The notes: a model not told the origin generated them from the sequence alone. DNA of 64,000 bases from Larkinella insperata (GCF_026248825.1 NZ_CP110973.1:6221501-6285500), one strand, 5' to 3'; positions 1-9,920 are shown, counted from the first letter of the stretch. Program-made: numbers and translations.

Positions 1-163
1 CGTTTACAGCCGGAACATCATTCTCTGGACAGCCTCCAAAATTGGCATCGACCCCGAGCGCGCCTTTCAGGCCGATGGTGGCCGGTTCCGCCAGGGCATC
101 GAGTTGCAGAACGTGATGCCCTGGACGATTCCTGTTGGCTTTAAATTAGGGTTCAGCCTGTAA
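1..163 (+). CDS. SusC/RagA-type TonB-dependent receptor, C-terminal end only
   Basis: The window opens inside this gene. The frame read from base 2 gives about 53 residues ending at the TAA at 161-163. They match the last residues of the complete SusC protein at 2057-5473: both have VYSRNIILWTA, KIGIDPE, then a PW-IPVGF-LG end, which would be the last strands of the outer-membrane beta barrel. SusC proteins import substrate captured by a SusD lipoprotein, using TonB energy. The SusD gene follows after 27 bases, so the two form a SusC-SusD pair. The truncation is due to the window edge; nothing suggests a pseudogene. Confidence 0.9.
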   Translation, partial: VYSRNIILWTASKIGIDPERAFQADGGRFRQGIELQNVMPWTIPVGFKLGFSL

Positions 164-190
164 TCGTTAGATATCTGAAAAGCATTTTTT

Positions 191-1885
191 ATGAAACGAC
201 TCACTTTATTTTCTAAAGCCGTTTTCGTGCTGGCGATGGTTGTGCTCTCGTCCTGCGACGATAAACTCACCGAGTTGAACGAAAACCCCAACGTGGTTGA
301 TCCGGCGTCGGCCAACCCGAATATGCTCATGCCGACGGTCATGAGCCAGGCCGCCAAAAACTACCTCGATCTGGGGTACGGCGACATCGCGGGCGTTGTG
401 CAGCACACGCAGAAAGACGGCTGGTTCAGCGCCCACAACAGCTACGACTGGTCGCCCAGAGACTGGAGTAGCTATTATGACCTCCTGCGCAACAACGATT
501 TCCTGTATAAACGGGCCGTCGCCCTCGATTACAAGTTCCACCAGGGAGTAGCCCTGACCATGCGGGCCTTTCTGTTTGGAAACATCACGGATATGTGGGG
601 CGATGCCCCCTACACCGACGCGCTGAAAGGCGATGTTTCCAACGACTACGTTACGCCCAAATACGACAGCCAGGAAGTTATTTACAAAGGGATTATTGAA
701 GACCTGAAAGCCGCTTCGACGCTGTTTGCCGCCGGGGACGCAACGGGTTACCGGACGGGCTACGACGTGTACTACAACGGCGACCCGGCCAAGTGGCAGA
801 AGTTTGCCAACTCCCTCCTGCTGCGGTACTACATGCGCCTGTCGGGCAAACTCCCCGATGTGGCCAAAGCCGGTATCGAAAGCATTTATTCGTCGGGCGT
901 TTACCTCAAATCGGCCAGTGAAGATGCCGTGATGGATTACATCGGCAGCAAGCAGGACGACTCCTGGCCCGGAGCCGTGCAGTGGGAATCCGACCCGTCG
1001 GAATACCGTCGTCGCAAACCGGCTAAATTATTGATGGACAAACTGCTGACCAACGGCGACCCCCGGCTGAAAGTCTGGTTTGCGCCCGTCTATGTTCAGT
1101 GGGTAGCCGATCCGACCCTGGCGACGCCGGTTGATCAGTTTATCCGGAAAAACGGCGTAATTCAAACTGGAACCGTTTCCCTGACGGATGCCCAGTTTCT
1201 GACCGAAACCAAAGCGGGCAACAAATTCACGCGGCACTTCAACCCGAACACGTTCACCGTAGCGGTCGACACCCGCGAGTACGTGGGCGTTCCCGCCGGT
1301 CTGATCGACCCCAGCTCGTACAATTACAACCCGACTCCGGGCCAGGTGGTACAGAACCAGCACGTCTCTCAACTGGCCGAGGTATTCCGCGGCAGCAAAG
1401 GCGGTTTGCTGAAAGCCCGTCTGATTTCAGCCGCCGAAGTAAGCTTCATTCTGGCCGAAGCGGCTCAGAAAGGCTGGGCCGCCGGGGATGCCAAAACGCA
1501 CTACGAAGCCGGAATCAAGAACTCGCTGGAAACCTGGGGGGTAGCCGATCAATTCGCTACCTACAGCCAGAAAGAAGGCGTGAAATTTAACAACACGCAA
1601 GCGCAGATTCTGGAGCAGAAGTGGATTGCCAGCTGGACAGCCGCCACCGAAGCCTGGATGGATTACCGTCGCACGGGCTTACCAACCTTCCAGGCCGGTC
1701 CGGCTTCACCCGAAAACGCACTGCCCCTCCGGTTTATCTACGGCGATAACGAAACCAATTACAACAACGCCAACTCGATTAGCGCCCTTAGCAGACTGGA
1801 AGAAAACACGCACACGAAAATTCGGGGCAAAAACAGCCAGTGGGCTAAACCCTGGATCGTTCAGGGCACCGGCAAACCCTGGTAA
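191..1885 (+). CDS. SusD/RagB-family outer-membrane nutrient-binding lipoprotein
   Basis: This 564-residue protein starts with a lipoprotein signal whose lipobox VLSSC puts the lipidated cysteine at residue 22. It should sit on the outer leaflet of the outer membrane and act as the lid of its SusC partner. The body has the features of the SusD-like subfamily with motifs such as YYDLLRNND and MWGDAPYTDAL, plus the conserved segment around EQKWIASWTAATEAWMDYRRTG. It is clearly paralogous to the protein at 5489-7129; for example both end in KNS-W-KPW--QGT-KPW. It lies 27 bases after the partial SusC gene and is followed by a strong hairpin, so the pair is probably one transcript. The bound substrate is unknown. 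Confidence 0.95.
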   Translation: MKRLTLFSKAVFVLAMVVLSSCDDKLTELNENPNVVDPASANPNMLMPTVMSQAAKNYLDLGYGDIAGVVQHTQKDGWFSAHNSYDWSPRDWSSYYDLLRNNDFLYKRAVALDYKFHQGVALTMRAFLFGNITDMWGDAPYTDALKGDVSNDYVTPKYDSQEVIYKGIIEDLKAASTLFAAGDATGYRTGYDVYYNGDPAKWQKFANSLLLRYYMRLSGKLPDVAKAGIESIYSSGVYLKSASEDAVMDYIGSKQDDSWPGAVQWESDPSEYRRRKPAKLLMDKLLTNGDPRLKVWFAPVYVQWVADPTLATPVDQFIRKNGVIQTGTVSLTDAQFLTETKAGNKFTRHFNPNTFTVAVDTREYVGVPAGLIDPSSYNYNPTPGQVVQNQHVSQLAEVFRGSKGGLLKARLISAAEVSFILAEAAQKGWAAGDAKTHYEAGIKNSLETWGVADQFATYSQKEGVKFNNTQAQILEQKWIASWTAATEAWMDYRRTGLPTFQAGPASPENALPLRFIYGDNETNYNNANSISALSRLEENTHTKIRGKNSQWAKPWIVQGTGKPW

Positions 1886-1917
1886 ACTGACTACCTGCGG
1901 TCTATTGATACGAAACA

Positions 1918-1957
1918 GCGTAAAAAAGGGTGGGCGAAAATCCACCCTTTTTTACGC
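1918..1957 (+). terminator. intrinsic terminator after the first SusD gene
   Basis: A perfect 16-base inverted repeat (1918-1933 with 1942-1957) has an 8-base loop; the stem carries A-run and T-run sides (AAAAAAGGGTGG / CCACCCTTTTTT). It separates the first SusC/SusD pair from the second. Confidence 0.85.
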
Positions 1958-2056
1958 AAATTATTTATATTTTAGCACCATATCTTCATAATCCACCACG
2001 TATCTGTTTTTCTGATTGCTGTAAACCTGCATTTTAAACCCTCTTTTCAGAAAACG

Positions 2057-5000
2057 ATGAATCAACCTTTAATTTGCCCGCAAAGGCTTCGGTGTTTGCT
2101 GGTCGGCCTATGGCTGCTGGTGCTCAGTGTTTCTTCCGCCGGGGCGCAGTCTGGTCGCCGGGTAACCGGAACCATCCGGCTTGGCACCGACAACTCCCCC
2201 ATTCCCGGTGTCAACGTACTGATCAAAGGCACCCAGACCGGTACCACCTCCGATCAAAACGGTCGGTACATGCTGGATGTCAGCGGAGCCAATCCGGTGC
2301 TGGTGTACTCCTACATCGGCTACCAAACCGAGGAAGTGCCCGTGGGTAACCGTACCGTCCTTGACGTTACCCTGACCGAAAGCGCCGAAACCCTGCAGGA
2401 AGCCGTGGTGACGGCCCTCGGGATCAAACGCGAGGAACGTTCTCTCGGTTATTCGGTTGGCAAAATTGAGGGCAAAGACCTGACCCGCGTGGTGCAGGAA
2501 AACGTACTCAACGGCCTGGCCGGGCGGGTGGCTGGGGTCACCATCAGCGCTACGGGTGGTACGGGTTCGTCGGTCAGCATGGTCATCCGCGGGGCCAAAT
2601 CGCTCAGCAACGATAACCAGCCGCTGTTTGTGGTCGATGGCGTTCCGATTGCCAATACGCTTAACAACGTCAGCCAGGTCGGTACCGACAACCGGGTGGA
2701 TTACGGCAATGCGATCTCCGGCCTGAACCCCGACGACATCGAAACTATTTCCATCCTGAAAGGTCCGAGTGCAGCCGCGCTCTACGGAACCCGGGCCGGT
2801 AACGGCGTGGTGCTGATCACCACCAAAAGCGGTTCCAAAGTGAAACGACTAACGGTGAACGTTAGCTCCAATACGGTTTTTGATCAGCCCTACAAGTTCC
2901 TCAACTGGCAGACCGGCTTTGGCTCGGGTCAGTTTTCGGCCATCCCTACTTCGGTCAGCAACAACCCGCTGACCAACCCGTTTGGCAAACTGATTCAGGA
3001 GGAAATTGGCGCTACCTACGGAGCAGCCCTGGACAAAGGGTACGAGGAAGTGCAGTGGAACAGCCCGCTGGATGCCAACGGCAAACCGATTCCGCTGCCG
3101 CTGGTGTCCCACAAAAACAACGTCCGGAATTTCGTACGGACCGGGATTACCTCCACCAACGGGATTTCCATCGCCAACAACACCGACCAGATCACCTACC
3201 GGATTTCGTACTCGAACATGCAGAACCGGGGGATTATTCCAAACACTGACCTTTTCAAAAACACCCTGAACCTGAGTACCTCGCTCAAGGTAAACGACAA
3301 ACTCCGGCTCAGCACCAACCTCGACATCAGCCGCAACAACTCCAACAACCGGCCCGCCGGAAACCGGGGGGGCAACCCGCTGCAAGCCGCCTACAATACC
3401 TCGCCCCACATCGACATCCGGGATATGCGGGATTACTGGATGCCCGGCCAGGAAGGCTTGCAGCAGCGCACCCAGTACAACGGAGTTTACAACAACGCCT
3501 ACTTTCTGGCAAACGAAATCAACAACAGCTTCACGCGCGACCGGATTTTCGGCAACCTGCGCGCCGACTGGCAGCTTACCAAGGATTTCAGTTTCATGGG
3601 GCGGTATTCGCTCGACACCTACCAGGAACAGCGCGAAACCAAAATTGCCAACAGCTACGTCAACGATCCGCGCGGAGCCTACGGTCTGATCAACATTGGC
3701 TCGTTTGAAAGCAATGCCGACTTTCTGGCCACCTACAAAAAAGACATCGGCGGCTTTGGCCTGTCGGTTTCGGGGGGTGGGAATTACCGTTACCAAACCG
3801 GCTCGAACCTTATGAATGCCACCCGCAACGGCACCGGCCTGATTGTTCCGGGCATTTTCACCATTCAGAACATTGCCCCCGCCAACCTCGACTACAACAG
3901 CACCAAATTTTACCGGGGTATTTACAGCCTGTACGGTCTGGCTAACCTGAGCTTCAAAGACATGGTGTACCTCGATCTGACGGCCCGCAACGACTGGTCG
4001 AGCACGCTGCCGGTCAATAACCGGTCGTACTTCTACCCGTCGGCGTCGCTGAGTGTTTTGCTGAACGAAATTCTGCCGGTTTCCAACACCATCAGTTTGC
4101 TGAAGCTGCGGGGCGGCATCGCGCAGGTGGGCAACGACGCCAATCCGTACATGCTGCTCAGTACGCTGACCAACGCCGGAACCTGGGACGGTATTCCGCG
4201 TCTGAACGTGCCGGGAACGCTCCTGCTCTCGGATTTGAAACCGGAAATTGCCACCTCTTCGGAATTTGGCGTTGACCTGAATTTGTTTCGAAACCGGCTG
4301 CGGGCCAGTGCTACCTACTACGTTTCCGAGAACCGGAACCAGATCCTGAGCACCAAACTACCGCCCTCTTCGGGGTATACGACCAAAAACATCAACGCGG
4401 GTTTGCTCGTCAGCCGGGGTATTGAACTGACGCTTGGCGGCACCCCCATCGAGAAAAACGGCTGGCGGCTGGATGTAAACGCCAACCTGACCCGCAACCG
4501 CACCACCATCGAAAAGCTCTCCGACGACCTCCCCTACTTCACCCTCTGGACCGACGCCAAGGGCGGAGCCTGGACGTACGTGGGCGACGAAATCGGCGAT
4601 ATTTACGACGCCAAGGTGGTGACGGTGGAAGACAAAAATTCGCCCTACTTTGGCTACCCAATTCTGGACCAGACCGGTAAATGGCAGTACATTGACGCCA
4701 TTGATACGAAGAATAAAATCGGCAATTTCAACCCCCGGTTTCTGCTCGGCCTGCAAACCTCGCTGACGTACCGGGGTTTCAGCCTGAACATGACCTTCGA
4801 CTGGCGGAACGGCGGAGATTTTGTGTCGCAAACATACCGCTACGGGGAAGAAGATGGCCGGTCGCAACTGTTTTACGACAAGCTCATTAACCCCAACGGC
4901 CTGACTGGCGACGCCCTGCGTAATTATCTGGTGGAAAATCAGGACAAACTCATTCAGATTAGCGGCAACAACTTCCCGGTGGTGGGCGGCCCCACGCCCG

Positions 5001-5473
5001 AGTACGGCAGCTTTCCGTTTAAATACGGCCCCTACACGCTGCCCCACGGCGGGGTTTTCATTCCGGGCGTGATTGCCACCGGCTACGACGAAACCGGTGA
5101 GCCTACGGGGTACAAGGAAAATCTGGGTGGCCCCGGCACGATGATGCTGCCCTTCGCCGGAGCAACCACCTGGTCGTTTACGCGGGCCAACCTGTTCGAT
5201 GCGTCGTTCCTCAAACTGCGCGAAGTATCGCTGGGCTATGACCTGCCGCAGGGCCTCGTCAAACGGATGGGCTTGCAAAATGCGAACGTGTCGGTCTACA
5301 GCCGAAACATCATTCTGTGGACGGCGGCCAAAATCGGCATCGACCCCGAAATGGCCTTCCAGGTCGAATCGGGTGTGCAGGGGTCCGGCATTCAGTTCAA
5401 ACAGGGTATCGAGCGGTATAACGTCCTGCCCTGGGTCATTCCGGTGGGTTTCCGGCTTGGTTTAACGTTTTAA
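2057..5473 (+). CDS. SusC/RagA-type TonB-dependent outer-membrane receptor
   Basis: This complete 1138-residue receptor has a signal peptide cleaved near residue 31 (SSAGAQ). A carboxypeptidase-D-regulatory-like beta domain follows at about 35-120 (PGVNVLIKGTQTGTTSDQNG). A TonB plug spans about 125-260 and includes the SusC signature region around GPSAAALYGTRAGNGVVLITTKSG (given here only as a landmark near residue 240). A large beta barrel ends in a terminal phenylalanine. It imports substrate across the outer membrane with the SusD protein 15 bases downstream. The C-terminus closely resembles the partial receptor at the left edge, so the two SusC/SusD pairs come from a tandem duplication. 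A near-consensus -7 box (TATATTTT near 1968) is only weak promoter evidence. Confidence 0.95.
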   Translation: MNQPLICPQRLRCLLVGLWLLVLSVSSAGAQSGRRVTGTIRLGTDNSPIPGVNVLIKGTQTGTTSDQNGRYMLDVSGANPVLVYSYIGYQTEEVPVGNRTVLDVTLTESAETLQEAVVTALGIKREERSLGYSVGKIEGKDLTRVVQENVLNGLAGRVAGVTISATGGTGSSVSMVIRGAKSLSNDNQPLFVVDGVPIANTLNNVSQVGTDNRVDYGNAISGLNPDDIETISILKGPSAAALYGTRAGNGVVLITTKSGSKVKRLTVNVSSNTVFDQPYKFLNWQTGFGSGQFSAIPTSVSNNPLTNPFGKLIQEEIGATYGAALDKGYEEVQWNSPLDANGKPIPLPLVSHKNNVRNFVRTGITSTNGISIANNTDQITYRISYSNMQNRGIIPNTDLFKNTLNLSTSLKVNDKLRLSTNLDISRNNSNNRPAGNRGGNPLQAAYNTSPHIDIRDMRDYWMPGQEGLQQRTQYNGVYNNAYFLANEINNSFTRDRIFGNLRADWQLTKDFSFMGRYSLDTYQEQRETKIANSYVNDPRGAYGLINIGSFESNADFLATYKKDIGGFGLSVSGGGNYRYQTGSNLMNATRNGTGLIVPGIFTIQNIAPANLDYNSTKFYRGIYSLYGLANLSFKDMVYLDLTARNDWSSTLPVNNRSYFYPSASLSVLLNEILPVSNTISLLKLRGGIAQVGNDANPYMLLSTLTNAGTWDGIPRLNVPGTLLLSDLKPEIATSSEFGVDLNLFRNRLRASATYYVSENRNQILSTKLPPSSGYTTKNINAGLLVSRGIELTLGGTPIEKNGWRLDVNANLTRNRTTIEKLSDDLPYFTLWTDAKGGAWTYVGDEIGDIYDAKVVTVEDKNSPYFGYPILDQTGKWQYIDAIDTKNKIGNFNPRFLLGLQTSLTYRGFSLNMTFDWRNGGDFVSQTYRYGEEDGRSQLFYDKLINPNGLTGDALRNYLVENQDKLIQISGNNFPVVGGPTPEYGSFPFKYGPYTLPHGGVFIPGVIATGYDETGEPTGYKENLGGPGTMMLPFAGATTWSFTRANLFDASFLKLREVSLGYDLPQGLVKRMGLQNANVSVYSRNIILWTAAKIGIDPEMAFQVESGVQGSGIQFKQGIERYNVLPWVIPVGFRLGLTF

Positions 5474-5488
5474 TCGATCTTCATCCTC

Positions 5489-7129
5489 ATGAAATTGATA
5501 TCTTTTCCCTTTTTAAGTCTCGTTGTTGGCCTGATCCTGACGGTATCTTCCTGTAAGAACCTGGCGGATCTGAACGTGAACCCCAACGGGGTCAATCCGG
5601 CCACGGCCCACCCCAATCTGGTGCTTTCGACGGTGTTGACCGAAACCGGCAGAGCGTTTGTCAACCTGGGGTATCAGGATATTGCCGGGGTGATGCAGCA
5701 CACGCAGAAAGACGGCTGGAGTGGCGCCCACAACGATTACGAATGGGGCGGCAGCCAGAGCTGGAGCGAATACTACGACATCCTGCGCAACAACCAGTAC
5801 GTTTATGACCGCGCCGTAGCGCTGGACTTCGAACTCCACCAGGGCATTGCGCTGGTCATGAAATCCATGCTTTTCGGCCTGATTACCGACCTCTGGGGGG
5901 ATGCGCCCTACAGCCAGGCCCTGAAGGGCGAGTTGGGCGGGGCCGAAAACACCTTCCCGGTTTTCGATACGCAGGAAGCCATCTACACGGGTATTCTGGC
6001 CGATCTGGAAAAGGCCAACACCCTGTTGTCGAAACCCAAAAGCGCCTACAACAGCACCGCCGAAGCCGCTGACGTTTACTACAAAGGCGATCCGGGCAAA
6101 TGGCGCAAACTGGCCAACTCACTGGCGTTACGGTATTACATGCGGATTTCGTCGAAAAAGCCCGACGTGGCCAAAGCCGGTATTGAAAAAATCGTGGCCA
6201 ATGCCGCTCAGTATCCAATCATAACCGCTTCGGCCGACGATGCCGCCATGCCGTTTGCGGGCAACAGCAACGCCGATTCTTGGCCCGCCAATACCACCTA
6301 CGACGCCACCGAAAGCAACTACCGCCGACTCAAAATGGCCGACACCTTCGTCAAAGCCCTGCTGGCGATCAACGACCCGCGGCTGACGGTCTGGGCCAAT
6401 AAAGTTCAGATTCCGCTGGTGGTCGATGCGACGCTTCCGGCCAAAACCGACAAAATTGTGGACGGAAAACGGTACCTCTCGCCCGACCAGGTGGCCGGAA
6501 AGGAAGTCAATACCGATCCTAATTATGTGGGTCTACCCACGGCCATCGTGGGCGGATCGACCTACAACCTGAGCCAGACCGGCGAACAGGCCGCCAAAAA
6601 TCCGCACGTTTCCTGGCTGAACGACATCTACCGGGCCGCCAAAGGGCCGCTTCTGAAAGCCCGGCTGCTGGCGGCATCGGAGGTGAATTTTATTCTGGCT
6701 GAAGCAGCTCAGAAAGGCTGGGCCGCCGGGGACGCCAAAGCCCGGTACGAAGCCGGCATCAAAAACTCGCTCGAAACCTGGGGCGTTGACGGTGCCTATG
6801 CCGCTTACATCGCTCAGAAAGGGGTAGCTTTTAACGGTACCCAGCAGCAGATCATCGAGCAAAAATGGATTGCCAGCTGGACAGCCGCTACCGAAGCCTG
6901 GTTTGACTACCGCCGGACGGGTTTCCCGCAACTGGCCGCGGGGCCAAACGCCAAACGGAAGGTACTGCCCGTGCGGTTTTACTACATGCTCGACGAACGT
7001 AACCTCAACAAAGCCAACGCCGACGCGGCCCTGAACCGGCTGGAGCAGACTCCCTTCTCGGAAGCCGACGGCAAAAACAGCGCCTGGTCGAAACCGTGGG
7101 TATTGCAGGGTACGGCCAAACCGTGGTAA
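5489..7129 (+). CDS. SusD/RagB-family outer-membrane nutrient-binding lipoprotein (second pair)
   Basis: This 546-residue SusD homologue has a lipobox with Cys22 (LTVSSC). It aligns along its length with the protein at 191-1885: both carry GYxDIAGVxQHTQKDGW near the start, AAQKGWAAGDAK near residue 410, and the same C-terminal tail. It starts 15 bases after the SusC stop, and its stop is 12 bases before the likely start of the ceramidase-like gene. It is therefore in an operon with both. Divergence in the middle third (residues about 230-380) suggests that the two SusD proteins recognise different ligands; that is inference. Confidence 0.95.
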   Translation: MKLISFPFLSLVVGLILTVSSCKNLADLNVNPNGVNPATAHPNLVLSTVLTETGRAFVNLGYQDIAGVMQHTQKDGWSGAHNDYEWGGSQSWSEYYDILRNNQYVYDRAVALDFELHQGIALVMKSMLFGLITDLWGDAPYSQALKGELGGAENTFPVFDTQEAIYTGILADLEKANTLLSKPKSAYNSTAEAADVYYKGDPGKWRKLANSLALRYYMRISSKKPDVAKAGIEKIVANAAQYPIITASADDAAMPFAGNSNADSWPANTTYDATESNYRRLKMADTFVKALLAINDPRLTVWANKVQIPLVVDATLPAKTDKIVDGKRYLSPDQVAGKEVNTDPNYVGLPTAIVGGSTYNLSQTGEQAAKNPHVSWLNDIYRAAKGPLLKARLLAASEVNFILAEAAQKGWAAGDAKARYEAGIKNSLETWGVDGAYAAYIAQKGVAFNGTQQQIIEQKWIASWTAATEAWFDYRRTGFPQLAAGPNAKRKVLPVRFYYMLDERNLNKANADAALNRLEQTPFSEADGKNSAWSKPWVLQGTAKPW

Positions 7130-7141
7130 GTGTTGATCGCA

Positions 7142-8395
7142 ATGAAAAAGACGTTTCTGCTGGTATTTCTGCTGGGGGCCGTAACGGTTTTCGCCCGCGC
7201 CCAGCCGCTGCGGGCGGGGGCAGCCCGGCGGGTGATAACCCCCAATCCGTTGCTGCCCGTTTCCGGCGGTATCGGCACGCCCAAAAAGGTGACCGAGCAA
7301 AAGGGCGATCTCTTTGTCCGGGCGTTTGTGCTGGAAAAAGGGCCGACGCGGATCGCCATTGTGAGCGTCGATAACCTGGGTTGGCCCTCGGTCCTGGGCG
7401 ATAAATCGCGGGCGCTGATCAGAAGTATTCCCCCGAAAAACGTGCTGATCGGTGCGACGCACACCCACAGCGGACCCGACGCCTACGGTTTCCCAGACCA
7501 GTCGGGTCACGCGCGTGCTGACCTGGCATATCTGGAAAAATGCGTGAAGCAGGTTGCTGAAACCGTGGAAGAAGCCGTGGCGAACCTCCAACCAGCCGGG
7601 CTGAAAATAGCTGTCGGAGAGGCCAAGGGCAAGATTGCGTTTAACTATTACGCCGAGGAATTGTACGACCCGCGCTGCGGGGTAATTCAGGCGCTGACGG
7701 TGTCGGGTCAACCAATTGTTACGCTGGTCAACTACGCCATTCACCCCGAGGTTATCGGCCCGGATCGCGGCATTCTGAGCCCGGATTTATGCGGACCGCT
7801 GTACGCTAAGATTGAAGCCAAAACCGGCGGGATGGCAATTTTTATGAACGGCGCCCAGGGCGGCATGGTCACGGCGGATGTCCGGCGACCGGGCGGCAAG
7901 GAAGAGAATACCTGGGAGGAATGCATCCGAATTGGTGAGTTGCTGGGCGAGGAAGCCTTGCGAATCGTGGGGCCGGCGCCGGTGCTGACAAATCCGTCAC
8001 TCTACTGCACGGCCCGTAAAGTGGAATTCCCGGTGGAGTCGGAGGTCATGAAATACATCATTAAAAACTCACCGCTTGGGTATAAGCTCAGCGAGACCAA
8101 CACCGTCTCGACCCAGCTGAATCTGCTGAACATCGGTCCGGCCCAGATTCTAACGATTCCCGGCGAGGCCCTGCCCAATATCGGTTATTACCTCAAGCGA
8201 CACATGAACACCCCGTTGCCGTTCCTGTTCGGCCTGACCAACGATGCCTTTGGTTACCTGCTGACCAAAGTTGATTTTAACAGTTTCAAACGGTATGAAT
8301 ACATCAGCCGGACCAGTCTGGGAGAAATAGCCGGCGAGCGGTACATTGATCAGGCGCTAAAACTGGTGGTCGAAAGTCCCAAAGCCGCCCCCTGA
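7142..8395 (+). CDS. exported neutral/alkaline ceramidase-like protein
   Basis: From ATG 7142 this is 417 residues, beginning with a good signal peptide (MKKTFLLVFLLGAV...ARAQ). An upstream GTG at 7130 would add four residues and spoil the signal, so ATG 7142 is preferred. The sequence resembles the N-terminal catalytic domain of neutral ceramidases (acylsphingosine amidohydrolases): RAGAARRVITP at the mature N-terminus, the zinc-binding type motif THTHSGPD at about 106-113, and YAIHPEV near residue 200. Full ceramidases are longer (over 600 residues) with a C-terminal domain that is absent here. Many bacterial relatives of this short form have no proven substrate, so amide or ester hydrolysis is only inferred. 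It follows SusD by 12 bases and probably acts on what the SusC/D pair delivers. Confidence 0.75.
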   Translation: MKKTFLLVFLLGAVTVFARAQPLRAGAARRVITPNPLLPVSGGIGTPKKVTEQKGDLFVRAFVLEKGPTRIAIVSVDNLGWPSVLGDKSRALIRSIPPKNVLIGATHTHSGPDAYGFPDQSGHARADLAYLEKCVKQVAETVEEAVANLQPAGLKIAVGEAKGKIAFNYYAEELYDPRCGVIQALTVSGQPIVTLVNYAIHPEVIGPDRGILSPDLCGPLYAKIEAKTGGMAIFMNGAQGGMVTADVRRPGGKEENTWEECIRIGELLGEEALRIVGPAPVLTNPSLYCTARKVEFPVESEVMKYIIKNSPLGYKLSETNTVSTQLNLLNIGPAQILTIPGEALPNIGYYLKRHMNTPLPFLFGLTNDAFGYLLTKVDFNSFKRYEYISRTSLGEIAGERYIDQALKLVVESPKAAP

Positions 8396-8452
8396 TCCAA
8401 TCCAAAAGCCCGAAGGGCCTGACTCCGGATAACCCCGAGAATAACCCCGGGG

Positions 8453-8478
8453 CAGGGACCAGGGACAGTGGCAGGGAT
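8453..8478. repeat. short imperfect tandem repeat in the 8396-8531 spacer
   Basis: Three copies of CAGGGA(C/T) occur at 8453, 8460 and 8472; the first two are directly adjacent. The same spacer also has two copies of ATAACCCCG. No function is evident; they may be remnants of an intergenic element. Confidence 0.4.
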
Positions 8479-8531
8479 CAGCTTCATAGCCCGGTACCGG
8501 TCCACCCAACATCACCCATAAAACCAACACC

Positions 8532-9908
8532 ATGCAAAAACGACTCTTAACCCCTTTTCTGCTGCTTATCAGCCTGTCCTTTGGCGCGTTCGATTCTCCG
8601 AAAAGGGAGCCCGTTACGCCGGAAACCGCACTGCAGAGTTACCTGAACAACGGCGATAAAACCTTTCGGTGGGAAGTGAAAGAAACCTTCGAAGCCGGTC
8701 CGGCCAAAGGTTACCACCTGCTGCTGACCTCGCAGAAATGGCGCGAGCACACCTGGCGGCACCAACTGACGGTACTGGTGCCGAACGAAAACCAGTACGA
8801 CGGCGCGTTGCTGTTCATCACCGGCGGCTCCAACAAGAGCGAACAGCCGAACTGGAATGGCGGCTCCGACGACAAGGTGTTGCAGGGTCTGGCCGGGATT
8901 GCGGTTAAAAACAAAGCCATTGTTTCGATTCTCCGGCAAACGCCCAATCAGCCCCTTTACAACAACCTGACCGAAGACGCGCTGATTTCTTTCACGCTCC
9001 ACAACTTCAAAAAAGACCACGATTACACCTGGCCGCTGCTGTTTCCGATGGTTAAAAGTGCGGTCCGGGCGATGGATGCCGTGCAGGAGTTTTCGAAGCA
9101 GACGCTGAAACGGGACATCAACCGGTTTGTGGTTTCGGGGGCTTCCAAACGCGGCTGGACCACCTGGCTGACCGGGGCCAAGGACAAACGCGTAACGGCC
9201 ATTGCTCCGATGGTGATCGATATTCTGAACATGCCCGTCAACCTTGATTACCAGATCAAGTCCTGGAACAAATACAGCGTGGAAATCGAAGATTACGTCA
9301 ATCTGGGCATTCCGCAGACGGCCCGCACCCCGGACGGCAACGCCATCACCCAGATGGTGGACCCCTACTCCTACCGGAAAAAGCTGACCATGCCCAAGAT
9401 GATTTTCATGGGCACCAACGACCCGTACTGGACCGTAGACGCGATCAAAAACTACTACGACGACATTCCCGGTGAGAACCTGATTCATTACGTGCCCAAC
9501 ACCGGACACAACTTGGGTGACGGCAAACAGGCGTTCGAAGGATTGAGCGCGTTTTTTGGCATGACGATGGCAAAAAAGCCGTACCCGGTGTGCAAGTGGG
9601 AGGCTTCCGGCACCAAAACCGGCGTCCGGCTGACCATCCAAACCACGGCCAATGCGCTGGTCGATGCCGTGGTCTGGTCGGCGGATTCGGAAGACCGGAT
9701 TTTCCAGGACGAAAAATGGGCGGGCAAAAGCCTGGGCGTTAAAGGACAGTCCAAAGTAGAAATCACGCAGCCCTACCCCACGTCCGGCTACCGGGCTTTT
9801 TACGTCGATCTGAAATACAAAGACCCCAACGGCGGGGAATATACGGAGAGCACCCGCATGTTTCTGACCGACAACGACGAAGTTTTTCTCAAACAAAGTT
9901 CCATTTAA
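8532..9908 (+). CDS. PhoPQ-activated pathogenicity-related (PqaA-like) alpha/beta hydrolase
   Basis: This 458-residue protein with an N-terminal signal segment resembles the PhoPQ-regulated PqaA family. That family has an alpha/beta-hydrolase fold and poorly known substrates. The family-type nucleophile region FVVSGASKRGWTTWL lies near residue 199-213, with Ser205 the likely nucleophile. An acidic residue is available in FMGTNDPYWTVDA (near 300) and the His in VPNTGHNLGDG (near 325). A beta-rich C-terminal domain follows from about 350. In eukaryotes the relatives are the AprA lectin-type proteins. It lies 136 bases after the ceramidase-like gene and is followed by a GC-rich hairpin. The export signal and neighbours suggest periplasmic or surface hydrolysis of an imported compound. 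Confidence 0.8.
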   Translation: MQKRLLTPFLLLISLSFGAFDSPKREPVTPETALQSYLNNGDKTFRWEVKETFEAGPAKGYHLLLTSQKWREHTWRHQLTVLVPNENQYDGALLFITGGSNKSEQPNWNGGSDDKVLQGLAGIAVKNKAIVSILRQTPNQPLYNNLTEDALISFTLHNFKKDHDYTWPLLFPMVKSAVRAMDAVQEFSKQTLKRDINRFVVSGASKRGWTTWLTGAKDKRVTAIAPMVIDILNMPVNLDYQIKSWNKYSVEIEDYVNLGIPQTARTPDGNAITQMVDPYSYRKKLTMPKMIFMGTNDPYWTVDAIKNYYDDIPGENLIHYVPNTGHNLGDGKQAFEGLSAFFGMTMAKKPYPVCKWEASGTKTGVRLTIQTTANALVDAVVWSADSEDRIFQDEKWAGKSLGVKGQSKVEITQPYPTSGYRAFYVDLKYKDPNGGEYTESTRMFLTDNDEVFLKQSSI

Positions 9909-9920
9909 CGGCCGATGATG

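Noticed and set aside
1..163. Truncated SusC gene as a pseudogene
   Set aside because: The frame is intact to the window edge and its end matches the complete paralogue, so the window boundary explains the truncation.
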